From Macquaria australasica (taxonomy: Eukaryota; Chordata; Actinopteri; Centrarchiformes; Percichthyidae), in the NCBI GenBank assembly GCA_005408345.1, contig SEMN01000572.1, forward strand, positions 62,001 through 126,000: 64,000 nt of DNA. The letters are read 5' to 3'. The first letter of the stretch is position 1. Each line of letters begins with the position of its first letter. The translations under genes and the position numbers were made by a program. Shown in pieces: positions 1 to 32,598 of this stretch. Below the pieces are notes generated by a model. The model did no database searches and was not told where the DNA came from. It saw only the letters and a program-made list of their open reading frames with translations.

Positions 1-164
1 AAGAAAACAGAAAACACATCTCCTAAACAACGGCAGCATCCTCACAACAAAATATATAATAAAATATAACCATTAGAGACTTTGAATGTTGAATAAATTC
101 AGCCGTTTTTACCATTCAAAACGACATTTCCTATGTAAAGACTGATGTGCTCAATCATGAAGAG

Positions 165-255
165 TGCTGTGGGGTGGTTTCGAGGAGAAGGATGACTAAG
201 TTCAAATCCCTGTGACACCATCCATCCTACTGAAGTGCCCTTCAGCCACCTCAAC
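165..255 (+). mobile_element. SINE fragment with box-B-like sequence
   Basis: A box-B-like gttcaaatccctg followed by tgaagtgcccttcagc resembles the tRNA-derived SINE layout common in teleosts. It is short and degenerate. Confidence 0.3.
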
Positions 256-267
256 CTGTAATGTTTT

Positions 268-790
268 AGGGTGTTTTTACACCTAACCTGTTTGGTTCGG
301 TTAAAATTAACCCTGGTGCATTTGCCCGGTTAGTGTGGTTCATTTGGGCAGGTGTGAACACAGTAATCGGACTCGGGTGCGGACCAAAACAACTGGACCG
401 AGACCACGTCTTCTAAAGGGTCTCTTCCAAGTGAACTCTGGAGCGGTTCGTTTGTGGTGGGAACGTGATCCGACCTCGATCCGACCCAACTACCAGGTGT
501 ACTCAAGTCTGAGCTAGACGTCTCCTGTAGCCAGGTGTGCTTTGCATTCTGGGATGCGGTAGAGCACGCAAAGTGTTTCTAGTAGTAGCAGCTAGCCAGA
601 AAATCAACCATAGTAATGTTTCTCTCACAGAAATATGCAATAGTCCAGAACACAGGACCTTTTTCCTGTATGTACTTTCTTGCTCCCGCCCCAGACACAT
701 CTGACCAATAAGTGGAGTGAACGTTCTCACCTGGTTTGTAGTGATGTATTTTGGTTCGCTTGGATTTTTCTCTGTGTGAAAAGAAACTAA
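268..790. mobile_element. Degenerate MITE-like DNA element
   Basis: The left end reads gtgtttttacacctaacctg, followed by a CpG-rich body with repeated ggttcg and ccgacc motifs. This is the pattern of a non-autonomous teleost DNA transposon I recognise by its gain/loss of ggttcggtt motifs. The right end near 760-790 (tgtgtgaaaagaaactaaacc) is only loosely inverted to the left, so the boundary is uncertain. Confidence 0.4.
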
Positions 791-1454
791 ACCAAGGGGA
801 AAACGCTCCAAGTCTACAAACTCATCAACTGATTCAGACCATGGCATGGCAGCATAATAAGTGTCTCATTAAGCAGCTGAGGGATTTGTGCAGACCTCAT
901 ATTCCTCAGACAACAGTGAACATGAGTTGCTGCTAAAAGCAAATGTTTACGGCCTTTGTGATCAGCACATGGTGTAAACAACACAGTGGAAAAACTGACG
1001 GCTGAAGATACAGAGTCTGTCAAACGCTGGGGGCCAAGAGGCGAATTGTTAGTGACTCCCCAGGTGCCGAGCACTTTAAGAAGTTACTGTCACTTTGCTC
1101 TTTAAACTGCAAAGTCTTTATCCAGCTGCTCCTGTGGGGGCTTCCTGTTACCCCCACACCCACACCCACACACCTTGTGAAATGATATTAGGTTGTCTGA
1201 TAGTACAAAACTTTTTAGGGTTGCAAAATTGTTTTCATGCCAAGGATTGCCCAATAAATTCACTACAAACAACACATTTTGTCTCAAGAAGCCTTTTTCT
1301 CACATTCACTTTAAGTCCTTTGGCAATTTTTGGATTTCATATGAGACGTTTAAGGAGTTTCCAGATCTGGGAATAATGCAATTTTCTTTCATCATAGATC
1401 TAGTAAGAACAAAATCATCAATATTCCTACATAAAGCGCGCAACAGGTAACACT

Positions 1455-1717
1455 CAAGGTTCGTACAGCTTTTTAAGAGTAAAATCCAAGCACTTTCAAG
1501 GTACCTAAATTTCCAGACTCTCGAAGCCTTTATCATCACATCTAAATTGTTACTACAAATGCCAGAAGAAAACAAACAAATATGACGACGAGATAGTTAC
1601 ATTTCAAAGTCAAGCATTTTCAAAGGCGTATATCTGAATTCAAGCATATGCCTAACCTTGAAAACATAACATATTAAAATTAACCATTTCCAAACTCAAG
1701 ACTTTGTATGAACCCTG
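1455..1717 (-). mobile_element. MITE with CARGGTTCRTAC inverted ends, copy 1
   Basis: The left end CAAGGTTCGTACAG and the right end TATGAACCCTG are inverted copies. AACACT flanks the element on both sides (1449-1454 and 1718-1723), a 6-bp target-site duplication. The interior matches the copy at 55513-55875 in the opposite orientation. Confidence 0.7.
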
Positions 1718-2479
1718 AACACTGTAACTGAAGGTATTTCGCTTTTAACTAATTACCAAGACAGATGCATCTCTCTTTAGTGGTATTTGTAATTGTATAT
1801 GATGATAAAGATTGTGATATAATACTTTTTCAGGAAAATCATTTGAGAAATTGCTGCTGGACAAACTAACAGGGCAGGGATGTCTGTTTTGGCAGATCCA
1901 GTGAATCAAATACCTGTCAAATCAGAATCTCCATCACATCGATCCAATATTGCCATAAAAGCAGTGCCGCTCGTTGATCTGCAGAATTACCAACAGTGGC
2001 CTATTACAACCAGCAATGTTAAAGAGATGTCTACCACAGTATAAACGTTACGGCAAAATCTCCCGTCTTCTCATGGTAATCATCATATCACCCACCATTA
2101 CTAGACAAAGGGTAACTTTACGCTTTTTGAAAATTGTAGGGAAAAGTCAGCTGGCGAAGATAAAGCATCGCATCTATCCTCTGAAGGTATTCTGAGAGGA
2201 TTAACACGACAGCCCAGCCAAAGGGATCAACATGTAATACATACAAAAATCAATCATTAAGACAGCCTGTGTGAGGATTAAGAAAGCTCTTTATATACTA
2301 TAGGGGGAAAAAAAGCCAACATTTAAAAGTCAAGGAAAGGTCAAGAGGATTGAGCTCCATCTGAACACCGAAAACCAGATATTTGAACCCAGAAATGTTG
2401 CAGGATCCGTTTGTGAAAAGGGGCCTCAGAGTATTTTTGGCTGTTTATACAGTAGGACGGATAAAAAAAGATTTGCTGC

Positions 2480-2571
2480 GTGTTGTTTCCCCATCTCTCT
2501 CTGCCCTCATTTCCTGTCAGCTGTCCACAGTCAATTCCCTATTAAAAGGCCTAAAACAAAAATAAAAAAGA
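2480..2571 (+). mobile_element. SINE 3' fragment
   Basis: The segment from ttgtttccccatctctctct to a short A-rich end matches the non-tRNA body of the teleost SINE whose head is seen at 45979-46100. The tRNA-like head is missing here, as in 5'-truncated retroposed copies. Confidence 0.5.
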
Positions 2572-2633
2572 TTCTGTAGACAGTAGGGGAAGTATAGATT
2601 ATCAAAAGGTAGAAAATACACTTAGAAAACAAA

Positions 2634-2885
2634 TGCTGAAACTATTAGTTAATCAATCCATAAGTTGAGCAAGCAAAAATGCCAAATATTTGCTGGTTCC
2701 AGCACCACAAATGAGAGAATTTGCTGCTTTTCTCTGTTTTCTATCTTTCTAAATGAATATTTTTAGGTTTTAGACTGTTGGTCGGACAAAACAAGGCATT
2801 TGAAAGCGTCACCTTGGCCTCTGGGAAACTGTGATGGCTATTTTTCACTATTTCCTTTTAGACTGCCATGAATAGTTGAATCTGC
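2634..2885 (-). mobile_element. GCTGCAAC-family MITE copy, reversed
   Basis: In reverse orientation it carries the same phrases: gtcggacaaaacaaggcatt, then ttggcctctgggaaactgtg and ctatttttcactatttcc. The ends have decayed. Confidence 0.55.
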
Positions 2886-3977
2886 TATGATGTTAAGGTA
2901 TGCAGTGGCTATCAAGGCTTCAATCCACAGGTATTAATGGGGACCCCGTGTATGCCAGCTGAATGAAGCCCAAACTACTGCACATTCCCCAAGAGCCTGT
3001 ACAATTATCACCAAGTACGAAGGGTGGGTGGCAAACTTTCTCTGGGCACCCAGCGGTGCAGTTTAGCAGATTGTTAAACCCAAGTTTAAATGTCTAAAAC
3101 CAAGTGTCATGTTAGTCGACATCAACCACACTAGTCATTTAAACAAAAATTGCTGCCTAAAAAGTGCTTCTCAAACAAGCCCTATTAACAAGTTATTAAA
3201 ACGACAATGCAATTGAAGCCGCCTTAAAAGCCTAAAGAAATGGCAATAGAAGATCCTCTCCAAAGCTCCTGGTCCTGAGAGAGCATTTAAACTTTTAGGG
3301 CAACAGTCCAACTACCTGCCTGTTGTCACACCTCATCAACCAGAAAAAAAGACAAAAAGAGTCCAGTCTGATTTGCATTTTAGAAAAACTTGCCTCTGTA
3401 AAAGAGTTCACATTATGTATAGATCAGGTTCCCATTAAATGTGCAACAACTAGAGTCCGGAAAGGATAAAAAAAAGCTGGATGTGGAGTTAAAACAGAAC
3501 CTTTTTAAGTGTGTTGACCTTGAGAAGAATCAGTCAGTTGAAAGCAGTCTGAATATTTTTAAACAGCCAGGTCCATTTAACCATTTAAGATCATGCTCAG
3601 CTCAGCAGAGAGCGAGAGTGAGAGCCACCAGTTTAGATTCTGCTGCTACTAAATTTTTCACTGCTCTTGGCCGGGAGTCAGACTGGAAGTCACAATACTG
3701 TTTGTACTGTCTGGAGCTCCAAAGGAACCACATATGTATTAAAGAATAATATGAGAGGGTGAGAAAGAGAGACAAAGAGTGAGAAGACGACTAAGAGGAC
3801 GATGCAGAGAACAAGATAGCTAAAGAAGAAGAGAAAAAAAAGAGGTAAAAGGAAAAAGTGGCACTGACCCATCTGTTTGTGTAAATGGCACTGAACATTA
3901 AGCAAGTGTCTGTCAGGACTGTCACCTTTCGAAGCCATCTGCCTCAGCTGCTAAATTACACAAAATACTGCCACTAA

Positions 3978-4560
3978 GGCCTTGTGCAGATTGCCAGCCC
4001 AAATCCATTTTTTGGCATGTCCAGATTGTATCCAGATTGATTTTAGAAAATCTGGACAACAAAAAAACCACAAGAAATGCGACTTTTGCAAATTGGATCC
4101 AAGCCACATTTGGAGGTGGTTTGAAATGCAATTCCAATTGGATTTCTACAGATGCGTCTCAGTCCTGATGCTCAAATCAGATTTTAAAGTGTCTTTTGCG
4201 TCACTTGCAACACAACAGACCACGCCAATGTCAAATCCAGAGTGACGGAGGTACATCAGAACGGCTCTTTACCTGTATACCAGACAAACTCAGCGACGGA
4301 GGAGTTCTGCACCGCGACATGACAGCGTGATAGTTCGGAGGACAAGATGATGGATCTCCATTTCTCATGCTTCCGCATTGGAAAGCTGCGTCACCAGCAT
4401 AGGTAGTTACCGACGCCTTTGTCGTTACCACAGCAACCCATGCAGATAGGTTGGTGACGTCTGGACACACTAATCTGATCTGATCACTTGAGAATAACAG
4501 TCTGTCTTAAAGATCTGATTTGAGAAACAAATCTGATTTGCCTGCAGTCTGAACAAAGCC
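3978..4560. mobile_element. PIF/Harbinger-like MITE with TAA duplication
   Basis: The terminal inverted repeats start GGCCTTGTGCAGA on the left and read GGCTTTGTTCAGA in reverse complement on the right. TAA flanks both ends (3975-3977 and 4561-4563), the target site typical of PIF/Harbinger elements. The 583-bp interior has no transposase frame, so it is non-autonomous. Confidence 0.7.
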
Positions 4561-4629
4561 TAAGCCACAGTGGAGACACTTTAAGGAAAAGATTAAACAC
4601 ACACATTTAAAAAGAAATAGGAGGCTTAC

Positions 4630-24797
<20,168 letters not shown>

Positions 24798-24900
24798 TTT
24801 GAGTTTTTGTGTGGGTCTGAAAGATAATTAACGGGAAAAACGGCAGAGTTTGCCGACAAAAACATACAACCTGCTCGTCTTCCGTGACTTCCTGTTTACG
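24798..24900 (-). promoter_or_regulatory. ppil2: ppil2 5' UTR and core promoter with ETS-type site
   Basis: The stretch just upstream of the ppil2 ATG contains, on the minus strand, CAGGAAGT at 24885-24892, a match to the ETS/GABPA motif common near start sites of housekeeping genes. A GAA/GAC triplet stretch lies next to it at about 24900-24925. CpG dinucleotides are frequent from about 24700 to 24930 compared with the AT-rich DNA on both sides. The exact transcription start cannot be read from sequence alone. Confidence 0.45.
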
Positions 24901-24929
24901 TTCTTCTTCTTCTTCGTCGTCGTCGCACC

Positions 24930-26945
24930 ACTTATAACAACGGCACTCTGCCGCCCTCCACCGGAAGAAGGGTTAAACACAATGCATTTTTCACTTTCTT
25001 CCTTTTTATTTTTTATTTTAAGAAAACATTATTGTGTAATAGAAGAGTTTAATTTATATTAAATACAAAGTATTGTTTTTATTTGGATTCAGATAACCCT
25101 TTCAAGCTGAAACAGGATGGAGCCAGCGGTTAAAAACTGAACGGAACAACAGATTTCTTGTCTCCCTGCTTTTTTATTTTTTATTTTTATTTCATGCTTT
25201 CTAAAAAGATTAAAAAAAAAAAAAACTTTTCTTTTAATAGCAAACCCCCAAACTAAAAGTTAGGAATACTATACCAGTTGAAAAAATGTTAATAAATACT
25301 AGTGAACACATGTCCAGACATGCTCTAACAGTTTTTTGGACAGTTTCCCTGAAACTGAGTGCCTCATATTTATGTTTCCTCTCTAGTCAAAGCCCCAAAC
25401 TGCATTACTGCCTCCCATTACCTACACCTTCCCATGGTCTTTCACAAGAATATTGGAAATATTCAGAACTTTTGCAGCTCTGTCACTGTCTTAATGCTCT
25501 TAACTTCTCTCTAGCTGCAATAAATGACTCATGATCACTGTAAGTCATAAAAACAATCTTCTTTGAATACTCCATATAACATGTTCATGTATCATCTGTG
25601 AAGGAATCCAGTAACCTCACGGAAAACCCCTGAAAATTCTGTCGAATCTTTGCAAACATTGCCTCAGATCATCTGTAGACAGAGATTAGTTTCACATTTA
25701 GCTTTTTCTCTTGTTAATTTGCAAGTATGCACATTACACATTATTAAATCCACTTTCACCCCCGTCTTCTATACTGGGTGCATAGTACTCCCACCATATT
25801 TAGTTTAAATGTTTATACTTGGTGTCTATTATTTCTCATTTTTTCTCTCGCATGTAATCTAAAATATATATTTTTCTACTCTGTAACTATGCTTTAAATT
25901 TGTACCATGTACCTACCTGGACAAACATGACAAACAAAACAACACAGAGTACATTAATCTACAATGAGTTTAATTTATCTTGGCCTTTAATTCATTTAAG
26001 GTATCATACTTATGGCTAATCATTTACTTCTTCTAACAAGAGAAGGGAGCAAACAAAAATGGTTAGAGGCATGAACCATGTCCAGGTGGATAGTAATGTG
26101 TTGCAACGTGTAGAAGAAGGTACATTCAGGTTGCCTGTTGCAGGAATGTCCTCTGAAGCATGGACACATTATACAGGTACTACGGACCCTTTTCCCCAAA
26201 AACACAAACAAAGAATAAGGAAATAACAACATGAAAAAGGTGGATCCATCATAAGCAGGAATTAAACTTCCAATAAAACCCTTTATAGATAAAGGATACT
26301 GTGGAGTGATGGTGTTTGTGTATAAAAATATGATACAGAGCAGCAACAGCAACACTGCCTGCATACCTGAGTTACAACTGGGTCCTTTCTCTCATCACTC
26401 GCAGCACTTCAACAGCTTATGAAGGAATCACACCAAGTCAAAAGGACAAAGACTCGATTACAAACTACAGGCTTCACACTGAACTTCATGCTGCACAATG
26501 AGCAACTCAACAGCAAGTGAATGTTCTCGTCCTTGGCACTTTAACTGTGGGGCAGAACCAAACTTTGATGACAATTGTGAAACAAAGGTTGGGTTACCAG
26601 CAGACACTGACAAACACACATTTTTATTAATGGCAAAAACAAAAGTAAGGAACTAGAGCACATACTGACAAAAACAGAGGGGTTGAAGAGCCAGAGGTCT
26701 GCCAGTCCATTAAGTGAATAGTAGTTGTTTGTTTGGAAAGTGCAATAACATGGGGGGAAAAAAAAGCTTCACAATGTTGTTCCCTTTGAGAACATCTGAA
26801 GTCCATATAAATGGTAGACCCGTGGCCTGCATTTGTTCAGTACTGTCCTGAAAATGTAATGAGTGTTTTCTCCAGTAAAATGTCTGCAGGACTGATAAAA
26901 CAGTCTATGAGTGTTCAGGTGAAAAAGAAAAAGAAACAAAAAAAA
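24930..26945. other. Intergenic region between ppil2 promoter and stambp end
   Basis: This AT-rich stretch contains no supported coding exon. Its right part should be stambp 3' UTR. An ATTAAA-type signal on the minus strand occurs at about 25971 (tttaat on the plus strand) and an AATAAA at about 26623, so the UTR may run 0.3 to 1 kb. Poly(A)/poly(T) runs at about 25170-25230 look like repeat debris. Confidence 0.5.
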
Positions 26946-29900
26946 TCACCGCAAATCCATCATGGAGACAGTGTCATCTGTGATGGTGACATGTCCCGCG
27001 TGCTGAAAAGGAGAAACAGATTTGAGTTGGAGTCTGCTCACATGCAGTAGTGCTTTATAATTTTATTATTTATACTTATTTTATTTACTATCATCATTGT
27101 TATCATTTATTTTATTCAATTTTATTTTGTGTAGCATTTTATCATTTTAATCTGTATTGTTATTTGCTTGTATTATCTTTTATTATACTTTTTTTCTGGT
27201 GGTTTTGGTGTGCATTAGTCTCTAACATCCTGTGTTTTGTCAATCGCTTGTAAAGCATTTTGAATTGCATTTGATTTGTCTGAAAGGTGCTTTATTAATA
27301 CATTTTGACTGATTGATCGATTTGTGTTTGAAAAGAGATGTTACCATTGACTTTTCCAATGCTGTTAACATCACAAACAAATTTTAATTCACCTTCATTG
27401 TACTGTACTACCTCAAAACAGATATCTCAAAACCTGGACCTGGATAGAAACCACTAGAGGTAAATGAGAAAATATATTTATTTGTGATTTGGAAGATCAG
27501 ACCCATTAAATAAGATAAAAGTCTGCCTATGACCTACAATTGCTTCCCTCGTTCCCAGTGCAGCTTCCCTTGTCTCAGGAATGTTCTTGAAACATGACTG
27601 GATCAGGCAAGCTGCACACTAGTATCAAGAAAATGATACTTGGCTCAAATAAACCAATTTGTATTAGAAAAACAGATGGAAAATCTTAATATTGACGTAT
27701 GGCCTCACAGTAGGGGCGTACTCACTGTAAATAGAGGGGGGTCTTTGCTGTGAGGGTGAAAGCCTTTCTGTTTACATGTGGAGATCTCCTCTGTTCCTCG
27801 ATCAGTCAACCTGAAGTAGCCGATTCTGGGACAAACACAATCACAGTCACACTTTATCATAGAGAGACTTCAGGAAAACACACTGCCAGCATGCAACAAT
27901 GGGAAGGAGGCCGAGCTAAAATCAATCAACTCCTTGATTCCAGTAGCAGGGGACAAAAGGTTTGGCTCACTCGTTGAACTTAGGCGAGCAGACGATAGCG
28001 ATGGCCTCCGGCAGCATCATCTGGTAGGAGCAGTGCGTGTGGAGGTCGACGCTGGACAGGAAGGCCGTCTGTGTGGGGTGAGTCTGAGGAAACACAGTGG
28101 ATAGACATCAGTTTATACGGTCAGCTGGTTTTCAGTGCGCAAACACGTACTGTATGATTCAATTTACTGGACAAAAACCATAGATATAAAAGGTATAAAG
28201 AGAACTGGATACAGCGTCAGGCAGGGACCCGTTCATTTCTATGAAAGTTGCGCATGAAGCCGAAAAAGTTCAGCTTCCAGAGTATAAAATTACCCAGATC
28301 TTCCGCATTGTGCGTTTCCTTTAACCCCGCCTCCAAACCGCTCAGTCTCGGGCTCACTCACATGAACGACAGTGACTCTAACTCTTCGGCTATTAGGGAA
28401 GTTTATAACTTTTAGGACACAATGATTTAAATAAGGGGAAGCTCCTCAAAAAAAGTTATCTGCCGATTTACAGACGTAATGTAAGTCTATGGGAAAAAGT
28501 CTTTTTGAGCCAGTGTGCATCACGTGACGGACCTGGAAGTTGTAATTACACGGTTTGGCCACTAAGTCAACTTGGCTTCAAAGCCAGGTGCACTTCCTGG
28601 AGGCTTGACAAAAACAGGATCAGCTGTTTATGACAAATCACTATGACGTCTTCTTCTTGTGAGCCTCTGAATTGCCAAACAACATTTTTTCTTAAGTTTG
28701 TCAGTGTTCTGTCTAAAGCAGCCTACAGTATGATTTACTAACACCACTTCTATTTACATTGTTGATAGAATTTGAGTGTTGTGCCTAAATATACACATGC
28801 TCCAATAAAAATTAGAACTTGTGCAGATCGAAAGTTCAACCAGTGTAAAATTAATCAATCTGATATTATAATAATATTTGATATTATAAAAATATTATAC
28901 TTATTATATCACAAGTCAAGACCTGTGGTGACTAGGGCTGGGTAATAGTTAGTAGATCAATATTATTGTATATTAACTTTTGTGGAATTGTATCATAACA
29001 ACAGTGTACGTTACAATTTTACAACATTCTGTTGTACCAAGTACCAAAATGGAGTTAAGCATTTTGTTTTACACGTGAAGAGTTTTGTCTAATTAAATAT
29101 TAAAAATTCATTGCATTGAACATCAGTTTGATTATATTGTCACGTGTGGTTTTGCACACATTTGCCATATTGTGATATATATCAATATCTAAAAAATATT
29201 CCTCTTAATATCGTGATATTGATTTAAGTCACTTTTCTCAGCCCTATGATCATGAATCCTATTTCAAACACCACATATCATGTTCCTGCAGCGCATGATT
29301 TGTTTAATGACGATGTTTTAGATCCTTGGGAAAGTTTCTCCAATCACATTCCACTGCAGCAGCGTGGAGAATTAACAGCCATAGCAGGAATGTGAAAAAT
29401 ACACCAGACACAAAAACACGGGGTTCACTGCATCACGTGTTCTCTTGATGTTTGTGTCAGAGTGAATTTTTCCTTCATGGTACAGCAGGATTAACTTGTA
29501 CTCCTGAGAATAGCCATTCAGTTGCTGATGTTGTGGATTACACACAGTGGGAAGGTTATGGCCAGAATTAGCCCATCTTTACTCACATGTATCCAGCCCA
29601 GGGTGATGAGATCGTACTGGTCCTGCATGAGGAAGAGTTCCTCCTCATTTTCCGTGTCACAATAGTCCGGTCCACCACACTGCTTTGGTACGATGACGTG
29701 GGTCACAGTAAACGCATTTCTGGTCTGGAACAAACACAACAGCGTTCGTCACACTCTTCTGTTCCTTTAAATTATGCAAAGCCACCGTCTGCCACAAAGC
29801 TATTCAAGGACTCTGTCTGAACAAAATTAACAGAGCACTTGCTGGTTTGCTGCTGGCAAAAACGCTCAGTCATGCTCATAAAAAAAGGGAAATAACCCGA

Positions 29901-32576
29901 CCAGCAAACAATATCATTCAAACAAAAGCCACAGCAGATCTAGGACAGTGAGAGCAGTGTTAGAGTTTGTTCTACCCGTCTGGGGTCGGAGGTCAGCTGA
30001 TGTCACAGCTTCATTTAAAATCTACAAATCCACATTCCTTACACATTCATACCCTGTTAAATACGAATTACAGAAAACATCCTGGAACAGCAAGTTTGTG
30101 TTTTCATTATTACCAACACTGGAACTTCCTTCTTTAACCATCTCAGCTTATGGAATTCAATAATGCCAAACTGTAGTTTCACTGATAATTAAAACTAATT
30201 TAATTAATTTAAAGACAACATTTATTAACATCTCCTTTATAAAAAAATGTGCTTCCTGTGACAGATCTATCCAGAAGGGGATTCAATACTACTGGTTCCA
30301 CACAGACGCTCTGTTCCAGAGTCTTACCAGTTTGCCACACAGGATGCCACAAGTTTCTACAGCTCGGCTTGTGTTGGCCGCGGCCAACCTCAGAAAGCTC
30401 CGGCACAGCTCAGCGGGAACAGCCAACTGCCGAAGGGCATCCACCATTGTATCTGCAAAACACCATGTAGAGCAATATACAAAAGCTGAATGCAAAAGTT
30501 AGATTCTTGTGATGTTCTGAAACAAGGCATGCTGTTAATGAAGTAGGTCAGGGGGTATGAAATCAGCTCAGAAGAATAAATACTTTCAATCAGGAGTAGG
30601 GCAGTATTTAAATCCCCTGAAGGCCAGCCCCTTGTGTCAGGAAAAGATTAACTCACTGTTGTTCCCTGGGCTGACCACAGACCCGGGCTTGAGCGACCGG
30701 TCAAAGGTGGGCAGGCCGGTGGCTGGTGTGCCGATGGTTGCAGGTGTGCCGATGGTTGCAGGTGTGCCGATGGTTGCAGGTGTGCTGATGGTTGCAGGAG
30801 GGTTGTTGTATTGGTGATTGGACAGGTCCCCTGGGCTCTGTGAGGCAGTGGGGGGGACCAGCGAGGGGCCCTGGATGCCTGGAAGCAGGGGCATGTCAGG
30901 GGAAGGCGTGGCGGGCTTGGCGAACTCCAGGAGCACGCGCTGGCGTTCCTTCTCCAGCTCCTGGCGGCGGATCATCTCCTCGAAGGCACTGAACTGCTCC
31001 TGCTCCCGCTGCCGCCGCTGCATCTCTGCCACGCGCTCCCGCTCCGCGTCCAGCGCTCGCTGCTTGGACTGCTCCCGCGCTAAGGCCTCCTCCTCCACTT
31101 TCTGAGCATACAGCAAACATATCATACAGATGCAGGTTTGAGTTTCAGCAGGTGGTCTCTCTCTTTTTTGTCCATTTTTCTTTTTCCCCAAGAGAGACAT
31201 ACAAAGTAAAATGATCTTCAGGTCGTTGACGATGATGTTGTCTCTTACAACAGTAGTTTAGTTGCAGAATAATTCATGTAAGGTTTAAGCTAATTTTGGC
31301 TTAATATTGGTTTCAATCACTGTAATACAAAATGTGGCTATTCAAAGTCAGTGTCATTGTTTTGCCTCCATTTAGTCTGGTAATGAACAAATGCCTGCTT
31401 TTATTACAACTGTGGTATGCAGGTATTGTGTGTGTCACCTAATTTAGGGTTCAAACAACACATTGTAAAATCAGAGTCTCATCCCAATCTCTAATATCTT
31501 AATTTAAATATGTTTCTTTATGCATCAAAATGCATAAATTAAAACTGCAATTAATACAAGAGACATTTCAGTGTGTCAGGAATTGCCAGACAGTTTACCT
31601 TTTTGGCAAGATACTGTGCATACTCGTGATCAAATCTCCTCAAAAGAGCTTTTTTCAGGATCTCTGCTTGAGGAAATGCAACATCCTTCAGTTTCTGGAG
31701 AAGGAAGAAAATTGAGGAAAATATTAGTTTAAACATTTCCTTAAAAACAATTCAAATCCATTATATACGATACTATAAACACTGTAAGTGTACCTTTAGT
31801 GTGTCTTTCTTCTCAGGAATGTTAGCAGTCTTGTAATCCCGATGCTTGGGAAGTTTTTCTATAAAGAGCCTTGGTGAAAAGAAAGAAATCTTGTTATTAA
31901 CTGATGAATATTTGCCTGCACTGAGAACGCTTATTCAAAACAATGGCCTAAACATTTCAGAGAAATGACAAACTACTTGTTTTCTGAAAACAAAATCTTC
32001 ATGTAACTACTCATCGTTCATTGGAGGTGTCACGAAATATAGAGGAGGACGTGTTATAGTCATCCTGTTTTGAATTCTTTACTGAAATTAGTCAGCTGTC
32101 AGTTGTTCAGGTAAGAAATAAGCCAAATCCTGAGAAATATCATTGTTTTAACTGTCTTCCCCTCCCTCAAGGTTTCCATGCAAATTGACATTTTACCCAC
32201 AACATATTTACTGAATTTATGTGTGTAAAAAACCTCAAACTAAGCAGGACCTAACCAATTACAATGAAAGACAAATTAATAAGTACATTAATTAAATACA
32301 ATCAAACAAATAAAAGCTCATTACAAGCTGATCAACAGCACAGTCAGTCCAGCTCATCACTGTAAACACTTACGTGATATATTTATTGTAAAGGACGAAG
32401 GCATGCTCGATGTTGCCCTCCTCCGTGTAGATGTGAGCCATGCGGATCATCTCCATGCCGGAGCGGAAGTAGCGGCGCGGGGGCACGTCGTCATTAACTT
32501 CCACCGAGCTTCCCTTCTTGGTCAGAGCCCGGACTCGCTCCTCCGGCTGCAGGCTGACGTCAGTGTGGTCCGCCAT
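26946..32576 (-). CDS. stambp: STAM-binding protein (AMSH), K63-specific JAMM deubiquitinase
   Basis: Nine coding exons give a complete 450-residue protein (human STAMBP: 424). Exons in transcript order: 32374-32576, 31794-31869, 31599-31694, 30657-31101, 30328-30452, 29587-29724, 27971-28083, 27726-27825, 26946-27002. Frame is kept across all junctions, ending MDLR-stop. STAMBP is a zinc metalloprotease that removes Lys63-linked ubiquitin chains from cargo on endosomes, working with STAM and ESCRT-III. Residues 1 to about 125 form the MIT-like N-terminal region; 126-185 a charged coiled coil; 256-264 the STAM SH3-binding motif PTFDRSLKP. The JAMM residues are Glu306 (VETCGILCG) and His361, His363, Asp374 (HTHPTQTAFLSSVD), each at human number +26. 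The second zinc site KGFHPHSKDP is present. A hexapeptide repeat near 227-253 explains the extra length. Confidence 0.97.
27246..27330 (+). mobile_element. LINE 3' tail fragment
   Basis: The run tgtaaagcattttgaattgc then gaaaggtgctttattaatac is a diverged LINE 3' end of the same type as at 16085, followed by short gattgatcga repeats. Confidence 0.55.
28175..28612. mobile_element. Dispersed repeat-like segment in stambp intron
   Basis: This CpG-containing segment, from aaccatagatataaaaggta to gcacttcctggaggcttgac, contains phrases seen in teleost DNA-element relics and differs in composition from its flanks. I cannot place its ends. Confidence 0.35.
28933..29246. mobile_element. MITE with TAGGGCTG inverted ends
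   Basis: It starts TAGGGCTGGGTAATA and ends TCTCAGCCCTA. The interior has tgatatatatcaatatc and atcgtgatattgat phrases, as in the widespread teleost family built on atatcg repeats. It lies in the stambp intron before exon 7. Confidence 0.6.
30725..30796 (-). repeat. stambp: 18-bp coding minisatellite in stambp (four units)
   Basis: Four head-to-tail 18-bp units, three identical and the fourth with one C-to-T change on the plus strand, lie inside coding exon 4. They encode repeats of the hexapeptide ATIGTP (first one read ATISTP) just before the STAM-binding motif. The length is a multiple of three, so copy-number changes keep the frame. Human STAMBP has no equivalent array that I recognise. 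Confidence 0.9.
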
Positions 32577-32598
32577 CACGACAGCTCAACCTGGAACA

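Larger units (their letters stand above)
1..4629. other. ppil2: No exon found: presumed distal ppil2 intron, repeat-rich
   Basis: I looked on the minus strand for the remaining ppil2 exons (expected motif after FGR: VVGG, then a MENVESDPKTD-like stretch) and did not find them. The region holds several repeats listed separately: a MITE at about 268-790, SINE fragments, an inverted-repeat element at 1455-1717, a GCTGCAAC-family copy, and a Harbinger-like MITE at 3978-4560. Confidence 0.6.

Noticed and set aside
27050..27253. Phe/Tyr-rich 67-residue frame
   Set aside because: AT-rich sequence in the stambp intron between the last two coding exons, ending near a LINE tail; composition alone explains it.
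30725..30796. Short regular repeats considered as a CRISPR-like array
   Set aside because: Units are contiguous without spacers and are inside a vertebrate coding exon.
30792..31120. Open frames overlapping the stambp coiled-coil exon in other frames, some Ala/Gly/Arg-rich
   Set aside because: They are shadows of the GC-rich stambp exon at 30657-31101; the correct frame is fixed by spliced homology.
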